Shown here in pieces: positions 51,326-60,438 of a DNA stretch of 64,000 bases; positions within the stretch are counted from its first letter, which is position 1, and every line of letters starts with the position of its first letter. The stretch comes from Verticiella sediminum (GTDB lineage Bacteria; Pseudomonadota; Gammaproteobacteria; Burkholderiales; Burkholderiaceae_B): NCBI RefSeq assembly GCF_007558815.1, contig NZ_VLTJ01000011.1:62001-126000 (forward strand), written 5' to 3'. A program made the position numbers and the translations under genes. The notes below the pieces were generated by a model. That model made no database searches and was not told the origin of the DNA. It worked only from the letters and a program-made list of their open reading frames with translations.

Positions 51326-51457
51326 CGCCGGTGCGCGCCTGGCGGGTTTTGCGTGCGTCCGGCGTCAAGACGGCCGGTGACGGCCTTCCTACCATTGGTA
51401 TCGAGCAGCGCGCCGGGGTTTCCGACGCGCCGAGCTTTCGACTCACAGGGTAATGCA

Positions 51458-52693
51458 ATGAAGCGAGCTTTTCCTTCCGACGCGTTCTTCGACGGGCTGT
51501 CCTCCTCGGCACTGCGTACCGAGCAGGCCGAAACGCTGCCCCCGCTGTGCTACACCGACGAGGCGTTCTTCGAGTTCGAGAAGGAGGCATTGTTCAACCA
51601 CGAGTGGCTGTGCGTCGGGCGCGAGTCCTGGGTGGCCGAGCCCGGCGACTACTTCACGACCTCCATCATCGGCGAGCCTCTGATCATCGCCCGCAATCGC
51701 CAAGGCGCGATTCGCGCGATGTCCGCCGTGTGCCAGCACCGGGCCATGCTGGTGGCCGAAGGCCGCGGCAAGGCGCGCGCCTTCCTCTGTCCGTACCACC
51801 ACTGGTCCTATTCGCTCGACGGCGAATTGATCGGCGCGCCCGCGATGGACCGCACCGCCGACTTCGACAAGAAGGCCTTCTGCCTGCCCACGCTGCAAGT
51901 CGAGATCTGGCAGGGTTTCATTTTCGTCAACTTCGACCCGCTCGCCGAGCCGCTGGCGTCGCGGCTCGCCTCAATCAGCGAAGCCGTCGCGCGCTACCAA
52001 CTGGCCGACGCCGAAGGCCCCCGTCCGGAGCAGCCGTCGCGCTACGCGTGGAACTGGAAGGTCATGCTGGAGAACAACAACGACGGCTATCACGCCAACA
52101 AGCTGCACCATGGGCCGCTGCACGATTTCGTGCCCAGTGCGCTGGCGAGCTTTCCCGTCCAGCCCGAAGGCAGCGCCGGCTACATGCGCTACAACGGCAC
52201 CACGCATCCGGACGCCAGCTTCAACGCGATGCAGAAGGCGGTGCTGCCGATCTTTCCCGGTCTCACGACCGAAGACCGCAGCCGGATGACCTTCGTCAAC
52301 GTACCGCCCACGCTCTCGCTGGTGATGACCAGCGACATGGTGATCTACATGATCCTGCGCCCCGATTCGGCCGGCACGCACGAGATGGACCAGGGTCTGC
52401 TGCTCGCGCCCGGTGCGATGCGGGACCCGCTCTTCAGGCAACGCATGGCCATGAACATGGACGCGGCCTCCGAGATCATCGCGCAGGATCTGCACGTGGA
52501 TGCCAACGTTCAGGTCGGCCTGCGTTCGCGCTACGCGGTGCGCGGACGCTACTCCTGGCAGGAGCAGGCCCAGCGCGATTTCAACCACTGGCTGGTTCCC
52601 AGGTATCAGGCGGCCTGGAAGCGGATGCGCGAGACGGAGCAGGGCGCCATGCCGGCGCGCGTGATCCCGGTGCGCAGCGTCGGCGCCGGTTGA
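51458..52693 (+). CDS. Rieske non-haem iron oxygenase, alpha subunit
   Basis: 411-residue ring-hydroxylating/demethylating oxygenase component. The Rieske 2Fe-2S ligands are Cys92, His94, Cys111 and His114 (VCQHRAM, LCPYHHWSY). The mononuclear iron histidines are His212 and His217 in NNNDGYHANKLHHG, with bridging Asp209. No ferredoxin or reductase gene is adjacent; a flavin-2Fe-2S reductase exists 48 kb away in this window, but a link is speculative. Start at MKRAFP. Substrate unknown, likely aromatic or N-methylated. Confidence 0.9.
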   Translation: MKRAFPSDAFFDGLSSSALRTEQAETLPPLCYTDEAFFEFEKEALFNHEWLCVGRESWVAEPGDYFTTSIIGEPLIIARNRQGAIRAMSAVCQHRAMLVAEGRGKARAFLCPYHHWSYSLDGELIGAPAMDRTADFDKKAFCLPTLQVEIWQGFIFVNFDPLAEPLASRLASISEAVARYQLADAEGPRPEQPSRYAWNWKVMLENNNDGYHANKLHHGPLHDFVPSALASFPVQPEGSAGYMRYNGTTHPDASFNAMQKAVLPIFPGLTTEDRSRMTFVNVPPTLSLVMTSDMVIYMILRPDSAGTHEMDQGLLLAPGAMRDPLFRQRMAMNMDAASEIIAQDLHVDANVQVGLRSRYAVRGRYSWQEQAQRDFNHWLVPRYQAAWKRMRETEQGAMPARVIPVRSVGAG

Positions 52694-52701
52694 GGTCGGC
52701 C

Positions 52702-53784
52702 ATGGCGCACAACCCCGAGATCGAGGTCGGCGGCCGGATAGTGATGGCGGCCACGCCGCGGCTGCCGGCGCGCATCCTGGCCGGCGTGCAGCGGCCGCTG
52801 CTGCGCATCGCGGCGCGCATCCCCATGCTGCTCGCGATGTCCATCGTGGTGTTCGTCACGCTGCGCGTGCTGCCCGCCGACCCGCTGGGCATGCTGCTGC
52901 CGCCGAATGCCACGCCGGCCGACGTGGCGGCGGTGTCGGCCGCTCTCGGGCTGGATCGTCCTTTGTACGTACAGTACGGCGTATGGCTGCAGGACGTGCT
53001 GCGTGGCGATTGGGGCCGCTCCATCCAGTCCGGCATCCCGGTCCGGGACCTCGTCCTGCACGCCCTGCCCACCACACTGCAACTGGTGTTCGCCGGCCTG
53101 ACCGGCGGCATCGTCCTGGGCGTCGCGCTCGCGCTCGTTGCGTTCCGCCGGCGCGGGACGTTCATGGAGCGCCTGATCGATGGCTACAACAGCCTGAGCC
53201 TGGCCGTGCCCGAGTTTCTCTGGGGCATCCTGCTCATCCTCGTGATCGGCATCGGGACTGGCTGGCTGCCGTTCCTGGGCACGCTGGACCCGGGCATGAG
53301 CGTGCCCCGACTGACGGGCTTTCTCCTGCTCGACGCCTTGCTGGCGGGCGATCTGCCGGCGTTCGCCAGCGCCGCGCGGCACCTGGCGTTGCCCGCGCTG
53401 GCGATGACGCTGGGGATCGCTCCGCCCATCATGCGTGTGCTGCGCGCCAGTCTGCACGAGGTGTATGCCGAAGACTACATCGGCGCGGCGCGTCTGCGCG
53501 GCGTGCCCGAACGCCAGTTGCTGTGGCGCTGGGCATTGCGCAACGCCGCGCTGCCGACAGTGAGCCTGATCGGCTTGCAGGCCGGCGTGATCGTCGGCGG
53601 GACCTTGCTGATCGAGACGATCTTCGGCCTACCCGGGATCGGGGCGCTGATGGTCGGCGCGATCACCAACCTGGATCTGCCGGTGATTCAGGCCCTCGCC
53701 ATCACGTACGCGATCGCGGTGCAGGTCATGAGCGTCGTCACCGACCTCGTGCTCGCATGGCTCAATCCGAGGTTGCGCGCATGA
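52702..53784 (+). CDS. Dpp/Opp-type ABC permease (DppB-like)
   Basis: 360-residue inner-membrane permease. It has the N-terminal helix IPMLLAMSIVVFVTLRVLPADPLG, GLDRPLYVQYGVWLQDVLRGDWGRSI, and the EAA loop VYAEDYIGAARLRGVPERQLLWRWALRNA. The N-terminus is about 30 residues longer than usual before the first helix. Its stop overlaps a micro-ORF (ATGA) that leads into the next permease. Confidence 0.9.
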   Translation: MAHNPEIEVGGRIVMAATPRLPARILAGVQRPLLRIAARIPMLLAMSIVVFVTLRVLPADPLGMLLPPNATPADVAAVSAALGLDRPLYVQYGVWLQDVLRGDWGRSIQSGIPVRDLVLHALPTTLQLVFAGLTGGIVLGVALALVAFRRRGTFMERLIDGYNSLSLAVPEFLWGILLILVIGIGTGWLPFLGTLDPGMSVPRLTGFLLLDALLAGDLPAFASAARHLALPALAMTLGIAPPIMRVLRASLHEVYAEDYIGAARLRGVPERQLLWRWALRNAALPTVSLIGLQAGVIVGGTLLIETIFGLPGIGALMVGAITNLDLPVIQALAITYAIAVQVMSVVTDLVLAWLNPRLRA

Positions 53785-53837
53785 ACCGCACGGGGCCGGA
53801 CGATCTGAATGAAAGACGCAGGAGGGCAAGTCCGTGA
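53781..53837 (+). CDS. 18-codon relay micro-ORF between the two permease genes
   Basis: Starts on the ATG of an ATGA junction with the first permease stop and ends on a TGA that overlaps the GTG start of the second permease (GTGA). The peptide begins MNRTGPDDLNERRRR. The ribosome site for the second permease (AGGAGGG) lies inside it. It looks like a translational coupler bridging a 49-base gap rather than a functional peptide. Confidence 0.4.
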   Translation: MNRTGPDDLNERRRRASP

Positions 53838-54721
53838 GTTCGCTACCCGCCGTGGTACCCGTCTGGCGGCGCGCCGCCGGCCGGCTCAATGGCCAGGTGC
53901 TGGTGGGCGCCGGCGCATTGCTCGCGCTGGCCCTGGTGGCATGGCTGGCACCCTATCTGGCGCCGCACGGCCCCAATGACCAGGATCTTCTCGCCACGCT
54001 GCTGCCGCCGGCCTGGGCGCCCGGCGGCGACCCGGCCTATCCGCTCGGAACGGACGCGCTGGGCCAGTGCATCCTGTCGCGGCTGATCTACAGCGCGCGG
54101 GTGACGGTGATCATCGCAACCAGCGCTCCCCTCGGCGCCGCGCTGGTGGGTACGGCCGCGGCGCTGCTGGCGGGCTACTGCGGTGGCCGCATCGACTGGC
54201 TGGTCATGCGGCTGGTCGATGTGTGGCTGTCCTTTCCCGCCATCGTCATGGCGCTGGTGCTCATGGTGGCGCTGGGCCCCAGCATCGGCAGCGTGATCGT
54301 CGCCATCGTCCTGGTCGACTGGACGCGCTTTTGCCGCGTGGTGCGCAGCGAGGTGCTGGTGGCCAGGCAGCGTTCCTACATTCCGGCCGCGCGGATCGCC
54401 GGGGCACGCCATCACAGCGTGCTCTGGCGCGACATCGTGCCCGGGCTGGTCCCGACCCTGATCGCCCTGGTCGGTATCGAGATCGGTGTGGCGGTCATCG
54501 CCGAGAGCGTGCTGTCCTTCGTCGGCGTTTCGGTCCAGGCCGATGTCCCGACCTGGGGCCGCATGCTCGCCGATGGCCTGGCGGACGTGTTCTCGGCACC
54601 CATCGGCCTGATCGCGCCCATGCTGTGCATGGTCGGCACGGTGTTCGCGGCCAGCCTGCTCGGCGAAGGGCTGCGCCATTTGAACGATGCCTACAAGCAA
54701 CGCCAAGGAGGTGCGGCATGA
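53834..54721 (+). CDS. Dpp/Opp-type ABC permease (DppC-like)
   Basis: 295-residue permease partner. Contains YPLGTDALGQCILSRLIYSARVT, DVWLSFPAIVMALVLMVALGPS and the EAA loop YIPAARIAGARHHSVLWRDIVPG. The start is GTG with AGGAGGG ten bases upstream; no in-frame ATG fits. It overlaps the ATPase gene by ATGA. Confidence 0.9.
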   Translation: MSSLPAVVPVWRRAAGRLNGQVLVGAGALLALALVAWLAPYLAPHGPNDQDLLATLLPPAWAPGGDPAYPLGTDALGQCILSRLIYSARVTVIIATSAPLGAALVGTAAALLAGYCGGRIDWLVMRLVDVWLSFPAIVMALVLMVALGPSIGSVIVAIVLVDWTRFCRVVRSEVLVARQRSYIPAARIAGARHHSVLWRDIVPGLVPTLIALVGIEIGVAVIAESVLSFVGVSVQADVPTWGRMLADGLADVFSAPIGLIAPMLCMVGTVFAASLLGEGLRHLNDAYKQRQGGAA

Positions 54722-56580
54722 AGCCGGACGACATACCCCTGGATACGATGCCGCAGACCGGCACGCCGGACGGGCTCCTGCTGCATGCCGAGGGCCTGAC
54801 CGTCACGGCGCGCGGGGGCGCCCGGGTGCTCGACGATCTCGAGCTGAACCTGGCGCGCGGCGCTACCCTGGGACTGGTGGGCGAGTCGGGTGCGGGCAAG
54901 AGCATGCTGGGCCGGGTGATCGCGCGGCAGTTGCCGCCGGGCTTCGCGGTGACCGCCGGCACCTTGCGCTTCGGGGAGCTCGACTGGCTGCGCATGTCGG
55001 CGGCCCGGCACCAGGCCATGCTCGGGCGCCGGGTGGCCTTCATCCCGCAGGAGCCGATGACCGCACTGGACCCGGTGCGTACCGTGGGCCAGCAACTGCG
55101 CGAGCACCTGGGCCGGCTCGGGGTGCCGGCGGCCGAGCGCAACGAGCGCGCGGAGGACTTGCTCGCCGAGGTGCGTCTGGCCAACCCTCGCGAGGTGATG
55201 AAGAGCTATGCGTTCCAGCTCTCGGGAGGCATGTGCCAGCGCGTCATGATCGCGCTGGCCTTCGCCGGCGACCCGGAACTGGTCGTCTCGGACGAGGCGA
55301 CCACGGCCCTGGACGTCAGCACGCAGGCTCACATCGTCACCTTGATCCGTCGCCTGCAGGCCCGGCGCGGGACCGGGGTGTTGTTCGTGACGCACGACCT
55401 CGGCCTGGCCACGCGCGTGTGCGACACCGTCGCGGTGATGTACGCGGGAACGATCTGCGAAGCCGGCCCGGCGCCTGCCGTGTTCGGCGTTCCTCGCCAT
55501 CCGTACACGCGCGCGCTGCTGCGGGCGAACCCGCGGCAGGCCGTGCCCGGGGCCCGGCTGTACAGCTTGCCCGGAACGATGCCGGGCGTCGAGCAGTACC
55601 CGGCGCTGGCCGGTTGCCGCTTTGCGCCGCGCTGCGCCCAGGCCCAGCCGTCCTGTACCGACGCCGCGCCGCCGCGGCAGGCCGCCGGCGCCCAGGCCTG
55701 GCGTTGCGTGACTTCCGCGCTCGCCGCGCCTGCTGCCGCGGCCCCGCAGGTCACGCCGGGCGCACCGGGGCCATTGGGGCGCGAGCCTTTCCTGGTGGTC
55801 TCGGGGCTGGGCAAGGATTACGCCCGGCGTGGCGGCTGGCTGCGCGCCGGCGGGCGCAAGCGCGTGTTGCAGGGGGTGGATCTGAGCATCGCTCCTGGCG
55901 AGTTCATCGGTGTGGTGGGCGAGAGCGGCAGCGGAAAGTCGACGCTCGCGCGGCTGCTGATGGGCCTGGAGGCCCCGAGCGAAGGCAGCGTGTCGCTCAA
56001 CGGGCAGCCGCTGGGTGCGACGGAGTCCGAATGGCATCGGCGGATCCACAGCGTGCAGATGATCTTCCAGGATCCGCGCTCGGCCCTCAATCCGCGGCGC
56101 GCGACGCGCAGCCTGCTGACGCAGGCGATGGAGGCGCGTCCGCACCTGCGCGCCGAGCGCGAGCAGCGGGCCCGTCAGCTCGTGGGCGACGTGGGGCTGC
56201 CCGAGGGCATGCTCGCGCGGCATCCGGCCCAGATGTCGGGCGGGCAGCGCCAACGGGTGAACATCGGCCGCGCGCTGTGCGATGTGCCGCAATTGCTGAT
56301 CGCCGACGAGATCGTGTCCGGCCTGGACGTCTCGGTGCAGGCGCAGGTGCTCAATCTGCTTCTGGACCTGCGCCAGCGCCACAAGGTCGCCGTGCTCATG
56401 ATCTCGCACGATCTTTCCGTGGTTGCGCATCTGTGCAGCCGGGTGCTGGTGCTGTACCGGGGCGAGGTGGTCGAGCAGGGCGCGACCGCCGACGTGTTCG
56501 CGCGGCCGGCGCATCCCTACACGCGCCACCTGCTGTCGGCGGTGCCGCCGACGGACCCCAGCATTCCGTGGCCCCGCTGA
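54718..56580 (+). CDS. Fused double ABC ATPase of a Dpp/Opp-type importer
   Basis: 620-residue protein with two complete nucleotide-binding domains in one chain, equal to DppD plus DppF (like YejF). First half: Walker A GESGAGKS (Lys61), signature LSGGMCQRV, Walker B ELVVSDEATTALD, and a DppD-type Cys-rich tail (GCRFAPRCAQAQPSC). Second half: Walker A GESGSGKST, signature MSGGQRQRV, Walker B LLIADEIVSGLD. It energises the DppBC-like channel encoded just upstream, which is shared by both binding proteins of the island. Confidence 0.93.
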   Translation: MKPDDIPLDTMPQTGTPDGLLLHAEGLTVTARGGARVLDDLELNLARGATLGLVGESGAGKSMLGRVIARQLPPGFAVTAGTLRFGELDWLRMSAARHQAMLGRRVAFIPQEPMTALDPVRTVGQQLREHLGRLGVPAAERNERAEDLLAEVRLANPREVMKSYAFQLSGGMCQRVMIALAFAGDPELVVSDEATTALDVSTQAHIVTLIRRLQARRGTGVLFVTHDLGLATRVCDTVAVMYAGTICEAGPAPAVFGVPRHPYTRALLRANPRQAVPGARLYSLPGTMPGVEQYPALAGCRFAPRCAQAQPSCTDAAPPRQAAGAQAWRCVTSALAAPAAAAPQVTPGAPGPLGREPFLVVSGLGKDYARRGGWLRAGGRKRVLQGVDLSIAPGEFIGVVGESGSGKSTLARLLMGLEAPSEGSVSLNGQPLGATESEWHRRIHSVQMIFQDPRSALNPRRATRSLLTQAMEARPHLRAEREQRARQLVGDVGLPEGMLARHPAQMSGGQRQRVNIGRALCDVPQLLIADEIVSGLDVSVQAQVLNLLLDLRQRHKVAVLMISHDLSVVAHLCSRVLVLYRGEVVEQGATADVFARPAHPYTRHLLSAVPPTDPSIPWPR

Positions 56581-56605
56581 GGGTCCGTCCATATCGAGGA
56601 AACGC

Positions 56606-57418
56606 ATGAGCGCGTTGCAAGCAGGCCGGCGGATGCCGGCCATCTTTCTTGGCCATGGCAGCCCCATGAACGCCATCGAAGACAATCGGTTCAGCCGGGC
56701 CTGGCGTGCCCTGGGCGAGGCCTTGCCCAGGCCCGGCGGCATCGTGGTGGTCTCCGCGCACTGGCTGACGCGGGGCAGTGCCGTCACCGCCGCGCTTCGG
56801 CCATCCACCATCCACGACTTCGGCGGCTTTCCGAAGGCCTTGTTCGATGTGGACTATCCCGCGCCCGGCAGCGCCGCGCTGGCCCAGGCCGTGGTGCGTG
56901 TCCTGCAGCCGCGCGCGGTCGAACTCGATCAGGGGTGGGGCCTGGATCACGGCGCGTGGTCGGTGCTGCGTCATCTCTATCCCGCCGCCGACGTGCCGGT
57001 GGTACAGCTCAGCCTGGACCGCATGGCAGCCCCGGCGGCGCATTATGCGATCGGCTGCGCGCTGTCGCGCCTGCGCGAAGAGGGCGTGTTGCTGCTGGGT
57101 AGCGGCAACATCGTGCACAACCTGGCCGCCATGGACTGGCGCCGGCGCGACAGCGAGTATCCCTGGGCGCGCCGGTTCGAGGATCACGTGATCCAGGCGA
57201 TCCGCACGGGCGAGCATGAGGGATTGTGGGAATACCCGCGTCTCGGTCAGGATGCCGCGCTCGCGGTACCGACCCCGGATCACTATCTGCCGCTGCTCTA
57301 TGTGATGGGTGCGGCCCGCGGCGACGACGCGGTGCGCCTGCTGACGCCGCACATCGAGTACGGCTCTCTGAGCATGACCAGTGTGCTCGTCGGTGGGCCG
57401 CTCGAAGCGGGCACCTGA
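56606..57418 (+). CDS. DODA/LigB-family extradiol ring-cleavage dioxygenase
   Basis: 270-residue class III extradiol dioxygenase (4,5-DOPA dioxygenase / YgiD type). Metal and catalytic histidines are visible: His17 (LGHGSPMNA), His52 (VSAHWLT), His115 (GLDHGAWSVL), His171 (GNIVHNL) and His226 (PTPDHYLPLLY). It would open a catechol-type ring next to a hydroxyl group, a likely later step after hydroxylation by the cluster's oxygenases. It starts 25 bases after the ATPase gene with CGAGGA upstream. Confidence 0.9.
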   Translation: MSALQAGRRMPAIFLGHGSPMNAIEDNRFSRAWRALGEALPRPGGIVVVSAHWLTRGSAVTAALRPSTIHDFGGFPKALFDVDYPAPGSAALAQAVVRVLQPRAVELDQGWGLDHGAWSVLRHLYPAADVPVVQLSLDRMAAPAAHYAIGCALSRLREEGVLLLGSGNIVHNLAAMDWRRRDSEYPWARRFEDHVIQAIRTGEHEGLWEYPRLGQDAALAVPTPDHYLPLLYVMGAARGDDAVRLLTPHIEYGSLSMTSVLVGGPLEAGT

Positions 57419-57526
57419 GGGCGGCATGTTTTCGTGCGTGTCTGTACAAGATGCGCGAGCGCCCGAACCCTAGGATGTCGCCATGCCCCGCACCCTGCGA
57501 TGGCGGGATATCTACAGGAGCTGTTC

Positions 57527-58603
57527 ATGTCTTTGATCCGCGACGCCGTCGACCGGCAACCGGTCGCCCCGGGGGCGCTGCATCGCCTGCCGGCGGTCCC
57601 CGGCAATGTGCATTGGGGCTATTTCGACGCCGGGCTGCGTCCGGCGCTGCGCGTGCGCAGCGGCGACCTGATCCAGGCGGAGGCCGTCACGCACCACGCG
57701 GGGGACGATCCCGATCTCATGATGGACGCGGCCGTGCGCGAGCTGTTCGCGAGCATCCCGGAGCACGACCGCAATCCGGGCGTGCACCTGATGACAGGCC
57801 CGATCCACGTCGAGGACGCCCGGCCCGGCGACATGCTGGAAGTGCGCTATCTCAGCATGGTGCCGCGCTGCCGCTACGGTTCCAATCTTGCCGCCCACTG
57901 GGGCCATCTGTACCGGGAGTTCGATGAAAGGGAGCGGGTGACCATCTACGAGGTCGACGCCGGGGCCACCACGGCGCGTGCGCTGTACGCCTACGATGTC
58001 GAGGACAAGTACCTGACGCCGGGCCGCATCACCCGATGCCCCGAGTGCGACCGCCAGCGGGCGCTGAGCGGCGTGCGCATCCCCGTGCGTCCGCACCTGG
58101 GCACGGCCGGCGTCGCACCCGACGTACGCGGCCGCGTGAGCACGATCCCGCCGGGCCGGCACGGCGGCAACATCGACAACTGGCGCATCGGCGCCGGCGC
58201 CACCATGTACTACCCCGTGGCCGTCGATGGCGCCCTCTTCTCGATCGGCGATCCCCACATTTCGCAAGGCGATGGAGAAATCAGCGGGACGGCCATCGAG
58301 TCTTCCCTGAATGTGATGTTCCAGATCGTGCTGCGCAAGGATTTCAGTTTTCCGTCGCCTCTGCTGGAGACGCCCCGCAACTGGATCGTGCACGGCTTTC
58401 ACGAAGACCTCGACCAGGCCATGCGCAATGCGGCGCTCGACATGCTGACGCTGCTCACCGAGCATCGCGGCCTATCGCGCGATGACGCGTATTCCTTGAT
58501 GAGTGTGGCGGCCGATTTCGGCGTGACCCAGGTGGTCGACACAACGCAGGGCGTGCATGTCCGGATGTCCCGCGACATCTTCGCCGCGCCCGATCGGGAC
58601 TGA
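57527..58603 (+). CDS. Acetamidase/formamidase family amidohydrolase
   Basis: 358-residue FmdA_AmdA-type hydrolase, zinc-dependent, which splits small amides to acid and ammonia. Family segments: GNVHWGYFDAGLRPALRVRSGD, HLMTGPIHVEDARPGDMLEV, MGDPH-like FSIGDPHISQGDGEISGTAIE. An aberrant Cys-pair segment (TRCPECDRQ) is present mid-protein. Ribosome site CAGGAG six bases before ATG. It probably releases ammonia from an amide group of the pathway substrate; actual specificity unknown. Confidence 0.88.
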   Translation: MSLIRDAVDRQPVAPGALHRLPAVPGNVHWGYFDAGLRPALRVRSGDLIQAEAVTHHAGDDPDLMMDAAVRELFASIPEHDRNPGVHLMTGPIHVEDARPGDMLEVRYLSMVPRCRYGSNLAAHWGHLYREFDERERVTIYEVDAGATTARALYAYDVEDKYLTPGRITRCPECDRQRALSGVRIPVRPHLGTAGVAPDVRGRVSTIPPGRHGGNIDNWRIGAGATMYYPVAVDGALFSIGDPHISQGDGEISGTAIESSLNVMFQIVLRKDFSFPSPLLETPRNWIVHGFHEDLDQAMRNAALDMLTLLTEHRGLSRDDAYSLMSVAADFGVTQVVDTTQGVHVRMSRDIFAAPDRD

Positions 58604-58615
58604 GCCGAGGCCGGC

Positions 58616-59557
58616 ATGGACAAGCTGCGCGAGCTGCAATGTTTCGTGTCGGTGGTCGAGTCAGGCAGTTTCGTACGCGCGGCCGATCTGGTCGGCGTAT
58701 CGACTACTGCGGTGTCGCGCGCCGTGCTCGGGCTGGAAGCGCGCCTGCATGCCCGGCTGCTCCATCGCAGCACCCGGCGGGTGTGTCTCACGGAGGCGGG
58801 CCGCCATTATTTCGAGCGCTGCAAACCCATACTGCACGCCCTGCAGGAGGCCGACGACATGCTGACCGGCGGCGGCGACGCGATGCACGGCCGGCTGCGC
58901 GTGGGCGCGCCGCAATCGTTCGGCGTCCTGGAACTGGCCGAGGCCTGGCCGCAGTTCCTGCAACGGCATCCCGGGGTGGAGCTGGACATCCTGCTGTCGG
59001 ACCAGGTGAGCGACCTGCTTGCCGAACGGCTCGACATGGCGATACGCATCGCCCATCTGCAGCAGCCCGCGCTGGTGCACCGCCGGCTGGCGCAGACCCG
59101 GCTCGTGGCCTGCGCATCGCCGGCCTACCTGGCCCGCCACGGCGTGCCGCGGCATCCGGAGGATCTGGCCGGCCACGCGGTAATCGCCTACAGATACTAC
59201 GCCGGCCGCGACGAATGGTCGTTCCAGGACGCGAGCGGGCGCCACCTCGTGCGTATCCGGCCCCGTATGCGCGCCAACAACGGCGACACCTGCATCGCGG
59301 CAGCGCGCGCCGGCCTGGGCGTGATCCTGCAGCCCAGTTTCCTGGTGGCGGCAGCGCTTGCGCGCGGCGAACTGGTACCGGTGCTGGAGGGCTATGCGAC
59401 CGCCCGGATAGGCATCTACGCGGTTTACCCGAGCCATCGCCACATGCCGGCGCGCGTCAACGCACTCGTCGAATTCCTCATCGACCGCTTTTCCCATGCG
59501 CCGTGGGCGGCCGAATGCCGCCGCGACGAACCCATCTCCCTGGAGACCTGCTCATGA
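58616..59557 (+). CDS. LysR-family transcriptional regulator
   Basis: 313 residues. The N-terminal winged helix-turn-helix MDKLRELQCFVSVVESGSFVRAADLVGVS to LHRSTRRVCLTEAGRHYFE is typical, followed by a periplasmic-binding-like effector domain (LRVGAPQSFGVLELAEAWPQF). It is embedded in the catabolic gene row on the same strand rather than divergent, and its stop overlaps the next oxygenase start (ATGA). It likely controls this island; effector unknown. Confidence 0.92.
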   Translation: MDKLRELQCFVSVVESGSFVRAADLVGVSTTAVSRAVLGLEARLHARLLHRSTRRVCLTEAGRHYFERCKPILHALQEADDMLTGGGDAMHGRLRVGAPQSFGVLELAEAWPQFLQRHPGVELDILLSDQVSDLLAERLDMAIRIAHLQQPALVHRRLAQTRLVACASPAYLARHGVPRHPEDLAGHAVIAYRYYAGRDEWSFQDASGRHLVRIRPRMRANNGDTCIAAARAGLGVILQPSFLVAAALARGELVPVLEGYATARIGIYAVYPSHRHMPARVNALVEFLIDRFSHAPWAAECRRDEPISLETCS

Positions 59558-60438
59558 ATGCTCCTTCGTCCGTCCTGGATGCCGACCCCGACGTCCGCGC
59601 TGGCGTGCCCGCCCAGGCGCAGGTGCGCCCGTGCACGATGAACATCGGCGCAGATATCGAAGGCATCGACCTGTCTCGCGAGCTGACGCCCGAGACCGTG
59701 CGCTTCATCCACGATGCGCTCATGGCGCACCAGGTCGTGTTCTTCCGCGACCAGCACCTGTCGCACGAAGATCATCTGAGGCTGGGCCGCGGGTTCGGCG
59801 CCCTGGCGATCCATTCCGGCGTCGCCGGCCTGCCCGACTATCCCGAGGTCGTGGCGATCCACGCCGACGCGTCCTCGCGCTACGTGGCGGGCGAGAACTG
59901 GCACTCGGACCTGAGCTGCAACGCCGAGCCGCCGATGGGCAGCATCCTGTATCTGCAGACCGTGCCGCCGGTCGGCGGCGACACCTTGTTCGCGAGCATG
60001 TACGCGGCCTACGATGCCTTGTCCGAACGCATGAAGACCTACCTGGACGGGCTGGAGGCCGTCCATGACGGCGAGCTGGTCTACCGGCGCATCATCGACG
60101 ATCCGACCAAGCGCTTCCCGGTCAATGCCCATCCCGTGGTGCGCGTGCACCCGGTGACCGGGCGCAAGGCCTTGTTCGTGAACAAGCAGTACACCACCCA
60201 TATCGTCGGCATGGACCGCGACGAGAGCCGGGCGATCCTTGCCTATCTCTACGAGCATTGCACCGATCCGGCGTTCCAGGTCCGGTTTCGCTGGGAGCCC
60301 CGTTCGGTGGCCTTCTGGGACAACCGCTGTACCTTGCATCACGCGGTGTGGGACTACTATCCCCAGGTGCGGTCGGGCTTTCGCGTGACGATCCAGGGCG
60401 ACAAGCCGATCGCCGCGACGAGCGGAGGGCGGCCATGA
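59554..60438 (+). CDS. TauD/TfdA-family 2-oxoglutarate dioxygenase (2)
   Basis: 294-residue Fe(II)/2-oxoglutarate oxygenase. Iron triad His117-x-Asp119 (NWHSDLS) and His262 (WDNRCTLHHAVWDYYP); Arg277 region (SGFRVTI) for 2-oxoglutarate. It is only distantly like the first dioxygenase of the island and closer to TauD/AtsK-type sulfonate or sulfate-ester enzymes. It overlaps both neighbours by four bases, so LysR, this enzyme and the second binding protein are co-translated. Confidence 0.9.
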   Translation: MNAPSSVLDADPDVRAGVPAQAQVRPCTMNIGADIEGIDLSRELTPETVRFIHDALMAHQVVFFRDQHLSHEDHLRLGRGFGALAIHSGVAGLPDYPEVVAIHADASSRYVAGENWHSDLSCNAEPPMGSILYLQTVPPVGGDTLFASMYAAYDALSERMKTYLDGLEAVHDGELVYRRIIDDPTKRFPVNAHPVVRVHPVTGRKALFVNKQYTTHIVGMDRDESRAILAYLYEHCTDPAFQVRFRWEPRSVAFWDNRCTLHHAVWDYYPQVRSGFRVTIQGDKPIAATSGGRP

